Origin: Lunularia cruciata
Lineage: Eukaryota; Streptophyta; Marchantiopsida; Lunulariales; Lunulariaceae
Reading direction: 5' to 3'
Assembly: GCA_948567375.1 (NCBI GenBank)
Contig: OX419759.1
Location: forward strand, 19,622,744-19,686,743
DNA length: 64,000 bases
Both the position numbers and the translations under genes were made by a program. A model generated the notes under the pieces. The model did not search any database. It worked only from the letters and a program-made list of their open reading frames with translations, and was not told the DNA's origin. Positions 31,721-42,712 of the stretch are shown here, in pieces. Position 1 is the first letter of the stretch. Every line of letters begins with the position of its first letter.

Positions 31721-33010
31721 ACTCAGCTAGGGTCCCCCTTCCCCACTTACCTGACATACCAATTGGAGGATCTCTACCATACAGTTTAGAAGAAGACCCT
31801 CTCCTTAGTTTTTTAAGTGATTGTTTTTGGTGTGGTTTTTACCCTACGGTACTTTTGGGCAGTTCCCCTTTGTGCTCGTCTTTTTTCCACTTGGGACTAT
31901 TGGGCCATGTGCTCTTGTGCACCTTGTACTCCTTCCCCTTCACTTCGGGCTACTATTTAGATATTTATTTATCTTGGTGCGACATGATCCAATGTGTGAT
32001 CTGTGAATAATATCTGGCATCGGTGAATTCTTGTTTGGAACCAATGTTCTTGGCGTCTCCAGTTGTCTAGCGCGAATCAGCTACTCGGATACGTCGGATC
32101 AGTTAGTATTTGGGTGTCGGTTACGTGAAAGTGCCCAATATGGAGATCGGTAAAGTCTTTATTTGGTAATTGGTTAAGTAGTTCTCTAGCAAATGGGGCT
32201 TATCACCATTTTACCTTTTATGTCTTATCCTTGTACGGCTTGAAAGGTCTTCTCATCCTGCTTGTTATTCTATGCGGATCGCTTTCTTTTCTCGGGTAAC
32301 TTATGAATATGATGAGGTGTAGTTCTTAGAGGCGAAAGCGAACCCTTAACATTCTCATTTACAAGTCTATCGTGGCAAAGATTTGTATATAGCAAATCTG
32401 GACAGCGACATACTCGCTGCAGTAGTCGTTTAAACCCCATCACCGAGAGAGCAAGAACAATCGACCGCCTCTCTTGCTAGAATTAGATACAGCACGCACT
32501 ATTGAACTCTGTATGATCATCGATTAAAATTGAGCGACACTAAATTAAATGCTGGATTGATTGAATTGGACTGAACTGCATTTAGTCAAACAAAAATTCT
32601 GCGAGGGGATAGATCCTTTTGGGGTCAGGGCACAAACATCAACATTACCAACTGGAATAGTTCAGCAGGAATGAGATTCATCTCTTCCTCTGAACAGCAG
32701 AGTAGCAATGTACTGATCTAAGGGATCTACCATATCCAGGCCGCATCTTTGAGGAGAAAATCTTTGCATCAAATTTTTGAGTTTGGCCATCGCAATGGAT
32801 TCTGCAAAGGGGCAAATCATGAGCTCTACTCATGTTACGGCTTTCAATTGACACTGGTTCCTGCTAAACAGAGTAGTTTAGATCTTAGCCAGAACTGATC
32901 GTCATAGACAGCATGATTCAGCTTCTTGATCTCTGACCCAGGGAGCTTTGTAGGAATACTTCATAAACTTGATGTCAGACATCGATTGTGGTCAGATTAC
33001 TAAAAGACCT
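31721..33010. other. Interval with rising GC content, no gene recognised
   Basis: From about 32040 the sequence is richer in CG words than the retrotransposon blocks. A minus-strand stretch at 32840-32690 reads open with SMRPGYGRSLRSVHCYS-like wording, but I cannot place it. It lies 3' of the germin-like pseudogene and may be its downstream region or an unrelated decayed gene. About 32215-32265 resembles 5965-6010. Confidence 0.4.
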
Positions 33011-33678
33011 TTAGGAATTGTGACACCGTGGCTGACACGTTTGCGCCTTGCTCGGGAGGCATGAGGTAGACTTAATCAGGACTTCAGGATCGATACCAGT
33101 TCCGAAAAAGACAATGTCATCAGTTGAATGCCGGGGTTCCGGCCACTTAGCATATTCAGTGTAGAAGCTGAAACGTGCCCTTATTTATCTGAAAATGGAG
33201 TAGACCTCTAGGAAAGATGAAGACCTCTCCTTTTTTTACGGTCTTGGCGTACATTTTGTTTTGAAGGTCTAGATTGTTGCTGTTGGTTCCGAAGCAAGTA
33301 TAGATTTCTCCTTCCAGAACGAAGCGAAGTTCTGTAGACTAATTGTGGGCACGGGGCATGATCACACACCTTGGTAGAAAGTCGAGATGAGCTATAGACA
33401 GTCCGAGACACCCAATGCAAGCCAGTCACGAGCATATTCGGAAGTGATTGTCGCACCGATTGGATTGCTCATAACATTTGCTCCAGCGGCTATGCCTGCA
33501 GAAGAGAAGTCGTCAGCTGTTACACTTCGCGGATCTTTGCGCATATCCCTCCCACGAATTGACCTTTCTCCAATCTGCCACACAGAAATCCTGCAGTGGA
33601 TCTGAGTGCGATGCTTGCACCACTCCGATAACCACTGTCAATGTCAAAGATATTAGCAAGAGATAGCATCTTCCTCAT
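33011..33678 (-). pseudogene. Germin-like protein (cupin) pseudogene
   Basis: About 222 codons, the usual length of plant germin-like proteins, but in several frames. The order of features is the family's: hydrophobic leader (SLTLTVVIGVVQASHS), DPLQDFCVAD at the mature N-terminus, KDPRSVTADDF with the second Cys region decayed, STELRFVLEGEIY of cupin motif 1, KKGEVFIFPRGLLHFQIN of cupin motif 2, GRNPGIQ and DPEVLIKS near the C-terminus, and a stop at 33011-33013. Damage: a frameshift in the leader, a stop after WEGYAQRSAKCN, a frame change before LGVS, a TAG in motif 1 and a TGA after FQLLH. The first metal-binding His of motif 1 is Arg (MPRAHN for PPHTHP). Intact members are secreted, manganese-binding proteins of the cell wall, some with oxalate oxidase or superoxide dismutase activity. 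No intron is visible, so it may be a decayed gene or a retrocopy. Confidence 0.88.
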
Positions 33679-33960
33679 TCTCATTTAAACTACTTGAATA
33701 GTTACGTTTCCGAAGCTGAATTAGCACTTCGAGACGATTGAGGTTTCTCATCAGAATGCTGAAAATGGGGGAGTAGAATTGGATTCTAGAGGTGGTTTGT
33801 GAATCAAACTGGCTAACCAGTTTTAAATTCTAGACTGAGCGTCCACCATTGATGAGTGCACACGCTCCGCTTGCGAATTGGTTGAAGTCGAACCTGGCAT
33901 CCCGTTTCGCCGGCCAAACGTTAGCGAAATGCAAACTTCCAGGGGATAGTGTCCAAGCTT
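33679..33960. other. Upstream flank of the germin-like pseudogene
   Basis: GC-richer sequence with no recognised gene. No TATA box could be tied to the pseudogene with confidence. Confidence 0.4.
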
Positions 33961-34700
33961 ACTCTGTCAATAGATTCACTCAACTGGGGGATTTCCATAG
34001 TAGGTTTATGGGTTTCAATTTACCAAAGAAATCTGGAGATATTTTATGGGCAAAGCCGCAGCTGTACAGGGCTACGCGTCACCTTGTACGGTGTACGGGT
34101 TTTGTACGGGTTTTTATTTTACGGCTATAGGGTTTTCTCCTCGTACAAATATCAAACATGGGGATATGGAGGGTTTCAATGGTAAGTAGGGGTTTCAAAT
34201 TTAGGCTTTTGGAGCACCATATGAATCCATAAACTAATTTGTGGGTAGATTGTAAAAATTGTATGGGTAGCGTGCCGGAAAATATAGTAGGAAATATCTT
34301 TATGGGCATTTGAAAACATGACCTGTAGCTTTTTACAGGTTACAGGCGATCCAGTAAAGTCCAATGCTGTCAAATTAAAATTTATCTAACTTTATTTAAC
34401 TGGAAAATTTTCAATTTTTGTTACGAGGCCATTCATTTTTGAACCAACCCCTGCATACTGATATATATAAAGTGTTATATGGATTTCACATCGATACCCC
34501 TATAATTTTGAAAATCTATAATTTGAAACCCTCTAGTGTTCGGGTACCAATACACATCCGTAAGGAACTTTACATGCATCCGTAAAATTATGTTAGATAG
34601 TGCAGGTTGAGAAAATAGAACATTTTATGGGTAGTCTACAGTATTCTATACGAAATTTTATGGGAAAAGAAAAAGGTGACCTATAACATTTTATGCGATG
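33961..34700. repeat. Dispersed repeat with tttatggg words
   Basis: Words such as attttatgggcaaag and tttcaa...gggttt recur here (33960-34330 and 34480-34690) and again at 48060-48270. Some occur in inverted order, so a small non-autonomous transposon is possible. Clean terminal repeats were not found. Confidence 0.4.
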
Positions 34701-37429
34701 TGGGGATTCAGTAAATATTAAATAACATAAAATGAGAGGTAAGAGATGATAAGGTTCATGTATAGTTCAAAATTCAAATTTTGAGGGTGTCCCTTGTCCG
34801 TCCTTGATTTTGGAACATAAGAAACATAGAAAGGGTGGTATGGTTGTCTACCTCTGCCATTGTGATGCTCGTGGATTGGTGCTAAGGGTGGTATGGTTGG
34901 TAGGATATTGTGGATTAGTGATAGTCTGATTTTATAGGATGATGCTCGTGGGATGATGGTAGAAACCATTGGGTTGGGTGGGGTGAGGTATTTGAGAGAG
35001 TAGGATGTTGTGGATTATTGATCGTCGGATATTGGATAGGAATATTGGGAAATTGATTGGATGGAGTATAAGACTCAAGATAGAGAATGATTGTGATGAG
35101 TGGAGCTTTGAGGAAGCTACTGTTGATCTAGTATTAAGGTGTTGGGAATTGCTAAATCAGCAAAGGTATTTACAACCTAGATCACACATTACTCGTACAT
35201 CAGTGTTTTTTTTTAGATTATTTTCATGATTTGGATGGTGATTTTATAGAGGAGGTAGAGGTAGAAGTAGAAGTTTTAGACCAAGGTCCATGATGAGGCA
35301 TGAGCAAAGTAGAGAGGAGACAAGAAGCATGGAAGTGCAACATTGTCTTTCCTTCAACAAGGAATTGTGGCCTTCTTAATCCACAATAAATAAATTAACA
35401 TGGGTTTCCTTACTCATTGTTAAATGTTAAAACCATAGTGAGCATTCTTCATTATCATTGAATAAAAATATTATTTAAAGTATATTATACTGAATTAAAC
35501 TAATTGAATGTGTTCTAAGATTCTATTTAAATGGTGTATATATGTTGAGGCTTCATTGGGATATGTTAGTAAATGTTGGTGTGCACCCAAACTTGCACAT
35601 TATTTGAAAAGCAATTTTGGACTCGTTGGCACTAGGACACGTTGGGTGAATCTGAATGTCAGGATACATTGGTTGAATGCTTGTAATGCAGAATGTTAGT
35701 TGCTCAAACTAGAATGTTATGATTTTGAGAATGTATAAATTACTTGGTCTTGTGCGAATTCACAATCTACCAGCGCCCGCCATCAGGTGTATTGACGAAC
35801 TGGAGCATCACCTCTTTATCGACTCAGCAAATACTATAGCTAGGTCTAGTCGATTAGAAAGCTGAAGAGGGACTGAAGTTCAAGATCTTTCAATTTATAC
35901 ACTGGTGGATGACAATTCCCTCTTTGGAGTATATTGGGATCCATTGGGAGTCATTGTCATTGGACTGTGATTTTGAGAGTGCACATCTTTTAATATAGAT
36001 TCGAGTTTTAGCAAGAAATATATCAAGTTTTGAAGAGTCACCTTAGTGAAAAGAGTCGTGTTGAGAAGTATAAATTTAGTACAAGAAGATTCAGGGTTTA
36101 GGGTTTCACTTTGAGAATTATCAAGAGAGGAATTATTTGGGAAGAATTCCAGTTTGGGGAAGAGAGACATTTGACAAAGAATTTTTATAAGAATTCGGAG
36201 GAAGAGAATCAATTGGGAGGGGAAAGAGATGTTTGACATAGAATTTTTGGAGGAAGAGAAATATTGTGAGGGTAAGGGAAGGGAAGAGAGAATAATCGGG
36301 GGAAAAGAGAAGAAGAGAAATATCAAGGAAGAGAGGAACAAGAGATCAAGAGGACAGAGAAAGGAAGACAGAAGTTTGGATCACTCACTATGAAAACTTT
36401 TTGATGGTGAGACTCGTTGTGAAAACTTTTTGAAGATGAGAGACCGTGTCAAGAATTGGGTTAAAGGAAAGAGAAGGGTTTGGGAGAGAAATTTCTGAAT
36501 TCAAAAATAAGAAAAAGATAGAAGCATTTTGAAGGCAGAAATGGTAGCAATTTCCCCACACTCACAAGTGATGAATGAGGATAACATGGAAAGTTTCCCA
36601 AAGGGAGATTGGTTAACAAAGTTCCACACTCTTTGTGATCAGATAACATTCATCAATTAGTGTTGGATGGATAAAAACCAAATTAAGGATTTTTTTCCAA
36701 GAGATTTGAGAGATAGATCTCAACACAATGGGGTTGAAAATTGATGTCATCATGGTATATCTGCATCCACATGTAGGCATTTCTTGTAAGTATATTGATT
36801 TATCTCTCTCTATGCATTTGCTTATGTTATCTCTACATTTTTTATGTTGATTGATTATATTTAGATCACAGTTTTTAGATCACCTGTGCATAGCATAGAC
36901 TGATGTATATTAGTGTAAACCAACATATACTAGAAACTCCAATTAAATCCCTAGTGCAATCAAGCACATATTCATTCCACTTGTCAATGAGCCAAAAAGA
37001 TGGACACATATATATGTGGTTAGCATACGCTAATGCGTGCACAAAAATAAGGTTTCATGCTCTAGAAAATGCTAATGCAAATTCATTTAGGCCAAGCACA
37101 TATGAGCACATACTGATTTTTTATTTGTCTTTCTGTGTGTTAAACATGATTTGGGTTTCTTAACTAAGTCTTGCTTTTATGTGTGGTCATGTGTGATGCC
37201 TCACCTCTTCCCAAAGCACAATTTTTTTGGTTGCTTTGTAGAACTTAGCTAGGAAAGGTATATGAATAGTCATTATTGGTAAACAAGCTTCGAGTTGGAT
37301 GATAAATTTCCTGCTTTTCAAGATGAAAGAAGAGGTCACAAAAGGATTAGTGGTATAAAAATCTGAGCCAAGGGTGCAAACCCTAACAAGGAGGAGGAAC
37401 ATGGCTAACTAAAAACAACATTTGATGAG
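34701..37429. other. Long AT-rich interval without recognisable gene
   Basis: Short frames occur (35005-35229, 35508-35699, 36341-35895) with no domain I can name. 36120-36350 is purine-rich on the plus strand, with repeated gaagagaa and gaatttttgg words. 36880-37110 has repeated agcacatat-type words that also occur near 45.9-46.1 kb. It is probably old repeat sequence. Confidence 0.45.
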
Positions 37430-37593
37430 GAAACCCTTTGCCCTGGAAGACCTTTGTCTTGGGAAGAACTTAGGCCAAAAAAGCCAAGGGGCTTGGAAAC
37501 CCCTTGGCTTGAAGCTTCATGCATAAATATGGTGCCAAAAAATCAAGAACCACAATTAAGGACTGTCCAATTGTACTAATCATTTGTGGGAAA

Positions 37594-37673
37594 GAAACTT
37601 CTCAAGAAGCTTCTAGATTAGCTTAGCTTGCACTCTAAGAAGGTGACCTTTTGGAAGCTTCTTGAGAAGCTTC
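37594..37673 (+). promoter_or_regulatory. Cluster of heat-shock-element-like dyads (LTR3 copy at 37.6 kb)
   Basis: Four GAAnnTTC dyads lie within 80 bp: gaaacttc (37594), gaagcttc (37606), gaagcttc (37654) and gaagcttc (37666). GAAnnTTC is the core binding unit of heat-shock factors. The TATA box follows at 37695, about 22 bp on. Binding is inferred, not shown. Confidence 0.55.
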
Positions 37674-37694
37674 TCAAGAGCATTGTATGTTCCC

Positions 37695-37702
37695 TATAAA
37701 TA
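37695..37702 (+). promoter_or_regulatory. TATA box of LTR3 copy
   Basis: tataaata, preceded by ccc, at the same place relative to the dyads as 62233-62240. Conserved between two diverged copies. Confidence 0.6.
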
Positions 37703-37850
37703 CCAAAGCCCAAGCTTATGCTAGGCATTAGGAGTTTCCCTCATCCAAGAGTCCAAATGTGTATAGAGTGTATTGCATGCCATTGTTCATATAAAGGTTG
37801 TATTGTAGACAAGAAAGTCAATTTTAGTAAACATTCCAATCAAGACAGTC

Positions 37851-38247
37851 CATGTAGAGATATTTTGGGCATTACAAACTAGTATTTTTAGACTGAAATT
37901 ATAAACCACAATTTTTTGAAGCACAATCTAGCTATCAAAGAAATGAGCTCATAATATTTTAGCTCATGACTACACAAGAAGATTTAGGGGAAGCAATCCA
38001 AGCAGTCTTGGCTCACATTGGCAATTTCTCATCATTTGTATAGAGCTTAATTGGACACATATATACTAAATAAAATTTACTATATTTATTGCCCTTTTAC
38101 CTTCTTAAGAATAATTTTTCACTCATATGAAGACAAGGTTTCATTCACCGTCACTTGGCTCACCAAAGGGTCTACTTACCAAAAGATTGTAATGGTTTGG
38201 CCTAGAACCTTTTCACTTTTTGCAAAAGCCATCTAGGCAAGCTCAGC
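37851..38247. other. Short interval, nothing recognised
   Basis: AT-rich sequence between the LTR3 copy and LTR1 copy 6. A 61-codon frame (38051-38236) has no recognisable motif. Confidence 0.4.
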
Positions 38248-38995
38248 TGTAACACCCGTTGGTGCATTTATACTCTTTAGGGATATTAAATTTGGTATTG
38301 CAAGTAGTGAATAAATATCATCTATATGGAGTTTAGCTAAGCTTTTATATTAGTGATGATAAGCTTGAGTTGGTCCTAGCTAAGATAAAAGTGACCCTAT
38401 TCTAGAGGAAGGGACAAGAGTGAGCACTACTATTTTGTATTCTAGTGTATTGACTTGGTATATTTTTAATTACTTGACTTTGAAGAAACAATTGAGAACT
38501 CTTGGGCACTACAAGCCTTGTTCATGCAGATTTTTCTATAGTCCAAGGATAGCCTATGTAGAGGAATCCTTGACTTGCAGATTTTTCTAAGTCCAAGGAT
38601 AGCCCATGTAAAGGAATCCTTGACTTAGTTGGTAGGTGAGGATAAGACCACCTACTCATGGGATTATTCCCATGTGCTTGGATATTCCTTTTGACTTTTT
38701 CACTTTATTTGACTTTTAGTCTAGTAACTTGAGTTACTTTAGTAATTAGTAACTTTGGTGTGTAACCATTTCACAAGTATATAGCTAGGGGTGAGGAGGT
38801 ACTTATCATCCTTTCATTTGTAACTATCTCTCTCTCATTGAGTTCACTAATGAGCAATCCTTGAGTCTTGGAGGTGTCGTGGAGTTTCAGCCTTAGAGGA
38901 GTGTGATGGAGTTGGGTTCCTTGCCTTCTTAGTCCATGGTGTGCTACCTTATAATTATCAAAGGTTCACCCTAAGTGAGAGACAAGCCAGTTCAC
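38248..38995 (+). repeat. LTR1 copy 6, plus orientation
   Basis: Opposite in orientation to the other full-length copies: starts TGTAACACCC at 38248 and ends near cagttcac. It is about 55 bp longer than the rest because of an internal duplication (38527-38626). No matching target duplication was found (tcagc left, aagcc right). It abuts aORF copy c. Confidence 0.9.
38527..38626 (+). repeat. 51-bp tandem duplication in LTR1 copy 6
   Basis: cagatttttctatagtccaa with the following 31 bp is repeated immediately, ending ccttgactt both times, with a few differences. Other LTR1 copies have a single unit here. Confidence 0.9.
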
Positions 38996-41600
38996 AAGCC
39001 GTGTTCCCTTCACCCTTTATGAGATGCTTTTGCTTAGTCCTTTGTATTTTGAGAGAGAGTGACTATGAGAAGGGAATCAAAAAAAGTGAATAAGAGCAAA
39101 GGATGATGAGAGGACAAAAATAAAAAGGAATTTGTTATGCCAAACGTGCCATGAAGGATTCACATAGCTCTAGAGTTTATCATCAAGTCTCCAAGATTAG
39201 TCAAATGGGGTCTGTATTGTAAACAAGCATTAGTACCCAACAAGAAGCTCAAATTCTTGTTGTGGAATTGGGAATAGACTGATCGTGCAATGTTGCATGA
39301 GATTTGAGATAACTAGGATCCAGAGCTAGTAAATTTAAGAGGAAAACTCTTTTCCTAGATAGAGGAACATGGGTAGAGAGTGCTAGGGCCTAGTGATTCC
39401 TCCCCATATGGCATGACTCTAGATAATGTGTGGTCTTGACCTGATTTGACCTTTGAGGCCAAATTCAAAGCCACATTTAGAGATAGGAAGACCAACAATG
39501 GTTGGTCTATCCCTAGAAGCAAGGATCCTAAGAGGAGGATCTTAGTTGAGTCAGTCATGAAGTTTCTCAAACCCAAACAAACAACTTACTTGAATGACAA
39601 TCAGGCCATTTTCTTTGAGAACTTGTGCCAAGGAAAACCTATAAATTAGGCAATAGTGTTTTGGGTGAGGACAAGAGAACTTGCATGGAAAATGGACAAA
39701 GAAGGAGGAGTATCTTTAGCATCTTCCTTTGTTGTCCATTTCTACTTGGGCATGGGATTGCTGACCTAGAAGAAAAGAAGGAGTACCTCAACCACTTTTC
39801 CTTGAAGGATATTTTGACAAGCCTAAGGAGAGAATGCTCATGGTACAAAAATACATAACGGTAGATGCAGAGTTTTTCCACACAAGAAAATATGTGGAAG
39901 TTAAGGAAGCCTACAACACCTTGGACTTCAAGAAGCAGAGGTAGGAAGAGATTGTTGTGGAGCCAATACTCTGGAACCGACCCGCTACCCTTGCCATGCC
40001 AAAAGCAAAGGCCACCAAAAGGACAAGGATAGAGGAGTCCCTTAGAGGAAGAAGAAGAGGACAAAGAAGAAGTCTTGGAAAAAGGAGGAGCAAGACCACA
40101 ACCAGATCATATCCTTATGACTAGCAAGAAATCCTTCAATAGCATTGTCATTTTGTCAAAGAGAATGTAGTCAAAGATCACAAAGGTGGAGAAGTATAAT
40201 CCACTCCTACCCAAACCCTACCTCAAAATCCCAATTTACTAGAGGAAGAAAGAACTCCCATCCTTGGGCGTGATGATCTAGAAGTCAAACCTTCTATCTG
40301 AAAAAAAGGTATGGCAGAAGGTTTAGGGATGACAAGATCTCCTCTATTCCCAACCATGAGAGAAGTAGAGTTGAGAGAGGAAGGAGTCCGTTGTGCTAAA
40401 GAGGTACTTGAGGTAAAATATGCAAGTTCTTGTCACAACAAGGCACGTCTTTTGGCCAAAGGTGAAGTTCACAAGGAAGATCAAAGCTAGGACAAATGGT
40501 CATCCAAGACAAAGACACCCGGCCCAACTAAACTGATATTCAATCAATTGGAATCATTGGGCTTTGTAGAGATCAAAAGAGAAGAGAGTGGACCCTTGGC
40601 GTTGTTCAAAACCAGGAGAGGAGAAAGCTCAAGCAAGAAGGAGATTAGGCAGATTGTAGTAGTGCCACTTTCTCAACTAATAGTATAAAAGGTGGATCTG
40701 GCTCTTGAGTTAATGGAGCAACTTCTTCCCATCTACCTAGAGTCTAATAGGGGATTCATAGACTATGTGACCCTCATCCAACATCCTCACCAAATTGTGC
40801 AAGGAGTAATTGAAGAAAAGATGAAGGTATGGGAAGAATTGCAAGAAGTTTGTGCCCAATATTTAGAGATGGGGAAATAAAGCAATGACCTTGCATAGGA
40901 GGCAATCAAACTCAGAGAAGGAAGTAAGCCTCTAGAGATGGAGGTCAAGGAAGAAAGGGCATTGAGGAAGAAGACATCTGACTAAAAGGAGCAAGAAATG
41001 AGTCAATGACTCAAGCTCAAAGAATAGATAAAAGCCCAAGAGGAAGAGATTGATATGCTTAAGGGAGAAGTAGAGAAAGTAAGAGATCACAATGGAAAAC
41101 TTCTATTTGTAACAGCAAAAGTTTTCCATCAAGAGGAGCTCCAAGTAGCTAACATCCAAGTAAAGCAACTCATGGAGATCCTAGAGCAGAAGGAGAACAA
41201 ATGAAAGAAGGAGAAGGTAGCCATCTGGGAAGAAATTATGGCTGAGTTGAAAGAAAACTAGTTCATCTAGAAAAGACAACCATTTTGGCAAGGATGGAGA
41301 TGGCATAGAACCATCTAGAGGAGATAACAAAGGAGGTAATAGAAGTCTCCTTGGAGAAGTTAAAAGCTTGGGATTCAAGATCCCAAGCGCATGCCTTGAC
41401 TGTCAAGAGCTACTCAAATGAGTGAGTAGTCAGCTAATAAACTAATCAAACACACTTTGAAGATGCCATGAAAGCACTACTTGTAGAAATTGTAGTTTAT
41501 CAAGACCAAGTAAATGTATTGATTTAGATCTAAAAAAGGCAAAGGTAGTTCATCACAGTAAGTTTTGGGAAGAAGATAACTACTAGCCCAAGGGAAATAG
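38996..41600 (+). pseudogene. aORF copy c
   Basis: The plus-strand frame is broken by many stops. Order: pre-core (SRLTKWGLY, then KFKRKTLF), DLTFEAKFKATFRDRKTNNGW at about 39440-39500, core at 39560-39770 (LKPKQTTYLNDNQAIFFEN, GKPIN followed by TAG, KEGGVSLASSFVVHFYLGMG), then LELMEQLLPIYLESN at 40700-40745, and a Glu/Lys coiled-coil region to about 41.5 kb. It matches aORF e domain for domain. LTR1 copy 6 lies at its left edge and an LTR2-like segment to its right. Function unknown. Confidence 0.62.
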
Positions 41601-42712
41601 GCAAAATTTTGTTAAGTATAAAACACGCTCTTGGCCTAAAATTCTTTTTGGCCCAAATGATATCTTCACCCACAAATGCTTTTTGACTTACGACCTAGTT
41701 TTATAGCCAATGATAGCTAGAATGTAATTACTTTACTTGTACAGTAAACAACAAGGAGTAATTGGGATTGGTGGTGATTGTGCAATCACTTCTTAATTGC
41801 ACTTAGGACAAGATCAGTATCTAGGATTAGTGATAAGCAAAGTAGGTGTAAATGGAAGATTCTAGCCTTGTCAGCCAGTGATCATTTTCCTCTTTGAGTA
41901 GGAAAGTGTATATATGAGTTTCATTCCACAAAAGCAATGTTCACTTGCTTCATGAACAAAGTATTCAGCTCAAATATCTCTTTTAAGTCTTTGTGTTGAA
42001 TGGGTTTTGCTTACATCTTTGATTGTATACTTGGCCGAGTAGAGGTGATGAATTTTGCAGTAGGAATGTGTGTTTGAGTACTTGCTTATGAAATTTGCAC
42101 TAAATCATGGAAGTTACCCTTGACATTCAGTAGGAATAAGTGCTTGAGTACTTAGGAAAGAAATTTTCACATTATCAAGGAAGTTACCTTTGACATTCTG
42201 AACAAGCAAGTCAATGTGAGGAAGGGTCATGGGAACAATGGATCATTGAGAGTACCATGAAATAGAAAAGCCACATGCGCAATTGATTTTTGGTTTTTTT
42301 GAGATCTCATTTTCTTGGAAGAGATGCACATAGTCAGTGCATGCATCAAGTTGAAACAACCTTTGGCCAAAAATCCAACCTTCAAGGTGAAATATACCTA
42401 CAAGAAGGAACTAGCTGCCAAGGTGGAAGAGGCCTTTGGCATGAAGTGCACCAATACTATCAAGGGGTTGTTAGATTAGATCTTTTGTTTGAGTGGTCAT
42501 TAATTTCTCTATTTTGTAGGATGACATTGTGTGTATCTCTACCCTCTTTTGGGAATGGTTTTTGCCCAAGAGGTTAAATATGCAAGAACAGACAACTATT
42601 GATATTGTGACACTTGATCTTCATTTTAGTTAGTACTAACTTGTATCCTTGTGAGAAAAACTTTCTCTTACCATTTTTATTATTAGTATGTTGACATTGG
42701 GTTGTCACATCA
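41601..42712 (+). repeat. LTR2 copy after aORF c
   Basis: It contains a TATA-like gtgtatatatgag at about 41907-41919, a 70-bp tandem duplication (42058-42197), the word order tttttgcccaagaggttaaat and ccttgtgagaaaaact of the U5 part, and ends attgggttgtcacatca. The upstream boundary is not defined. Confidence 0.55.
42058..42197 (+). repeat. 70-bp tandem duplication
   Basis: Two units, each starting cagtaggaat and ending ccttgacatt or cctttgacatt, at 42058 and 42128, with several differences. Confidence 0.85.

Larger units (their letters stand above)
37430..37850 (+). repeat. LTR3 promoter copy
   Basis: It matches 62020-62290 in order: GAAGCTTC dyads, a TATAAATAC box, then tatgctaggcatt and gagtttccctcat downstream. 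The boundaries of this copy are not clear, and no gag follows it, so it is a solo LTR or fragment. Confidence 0.7.
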
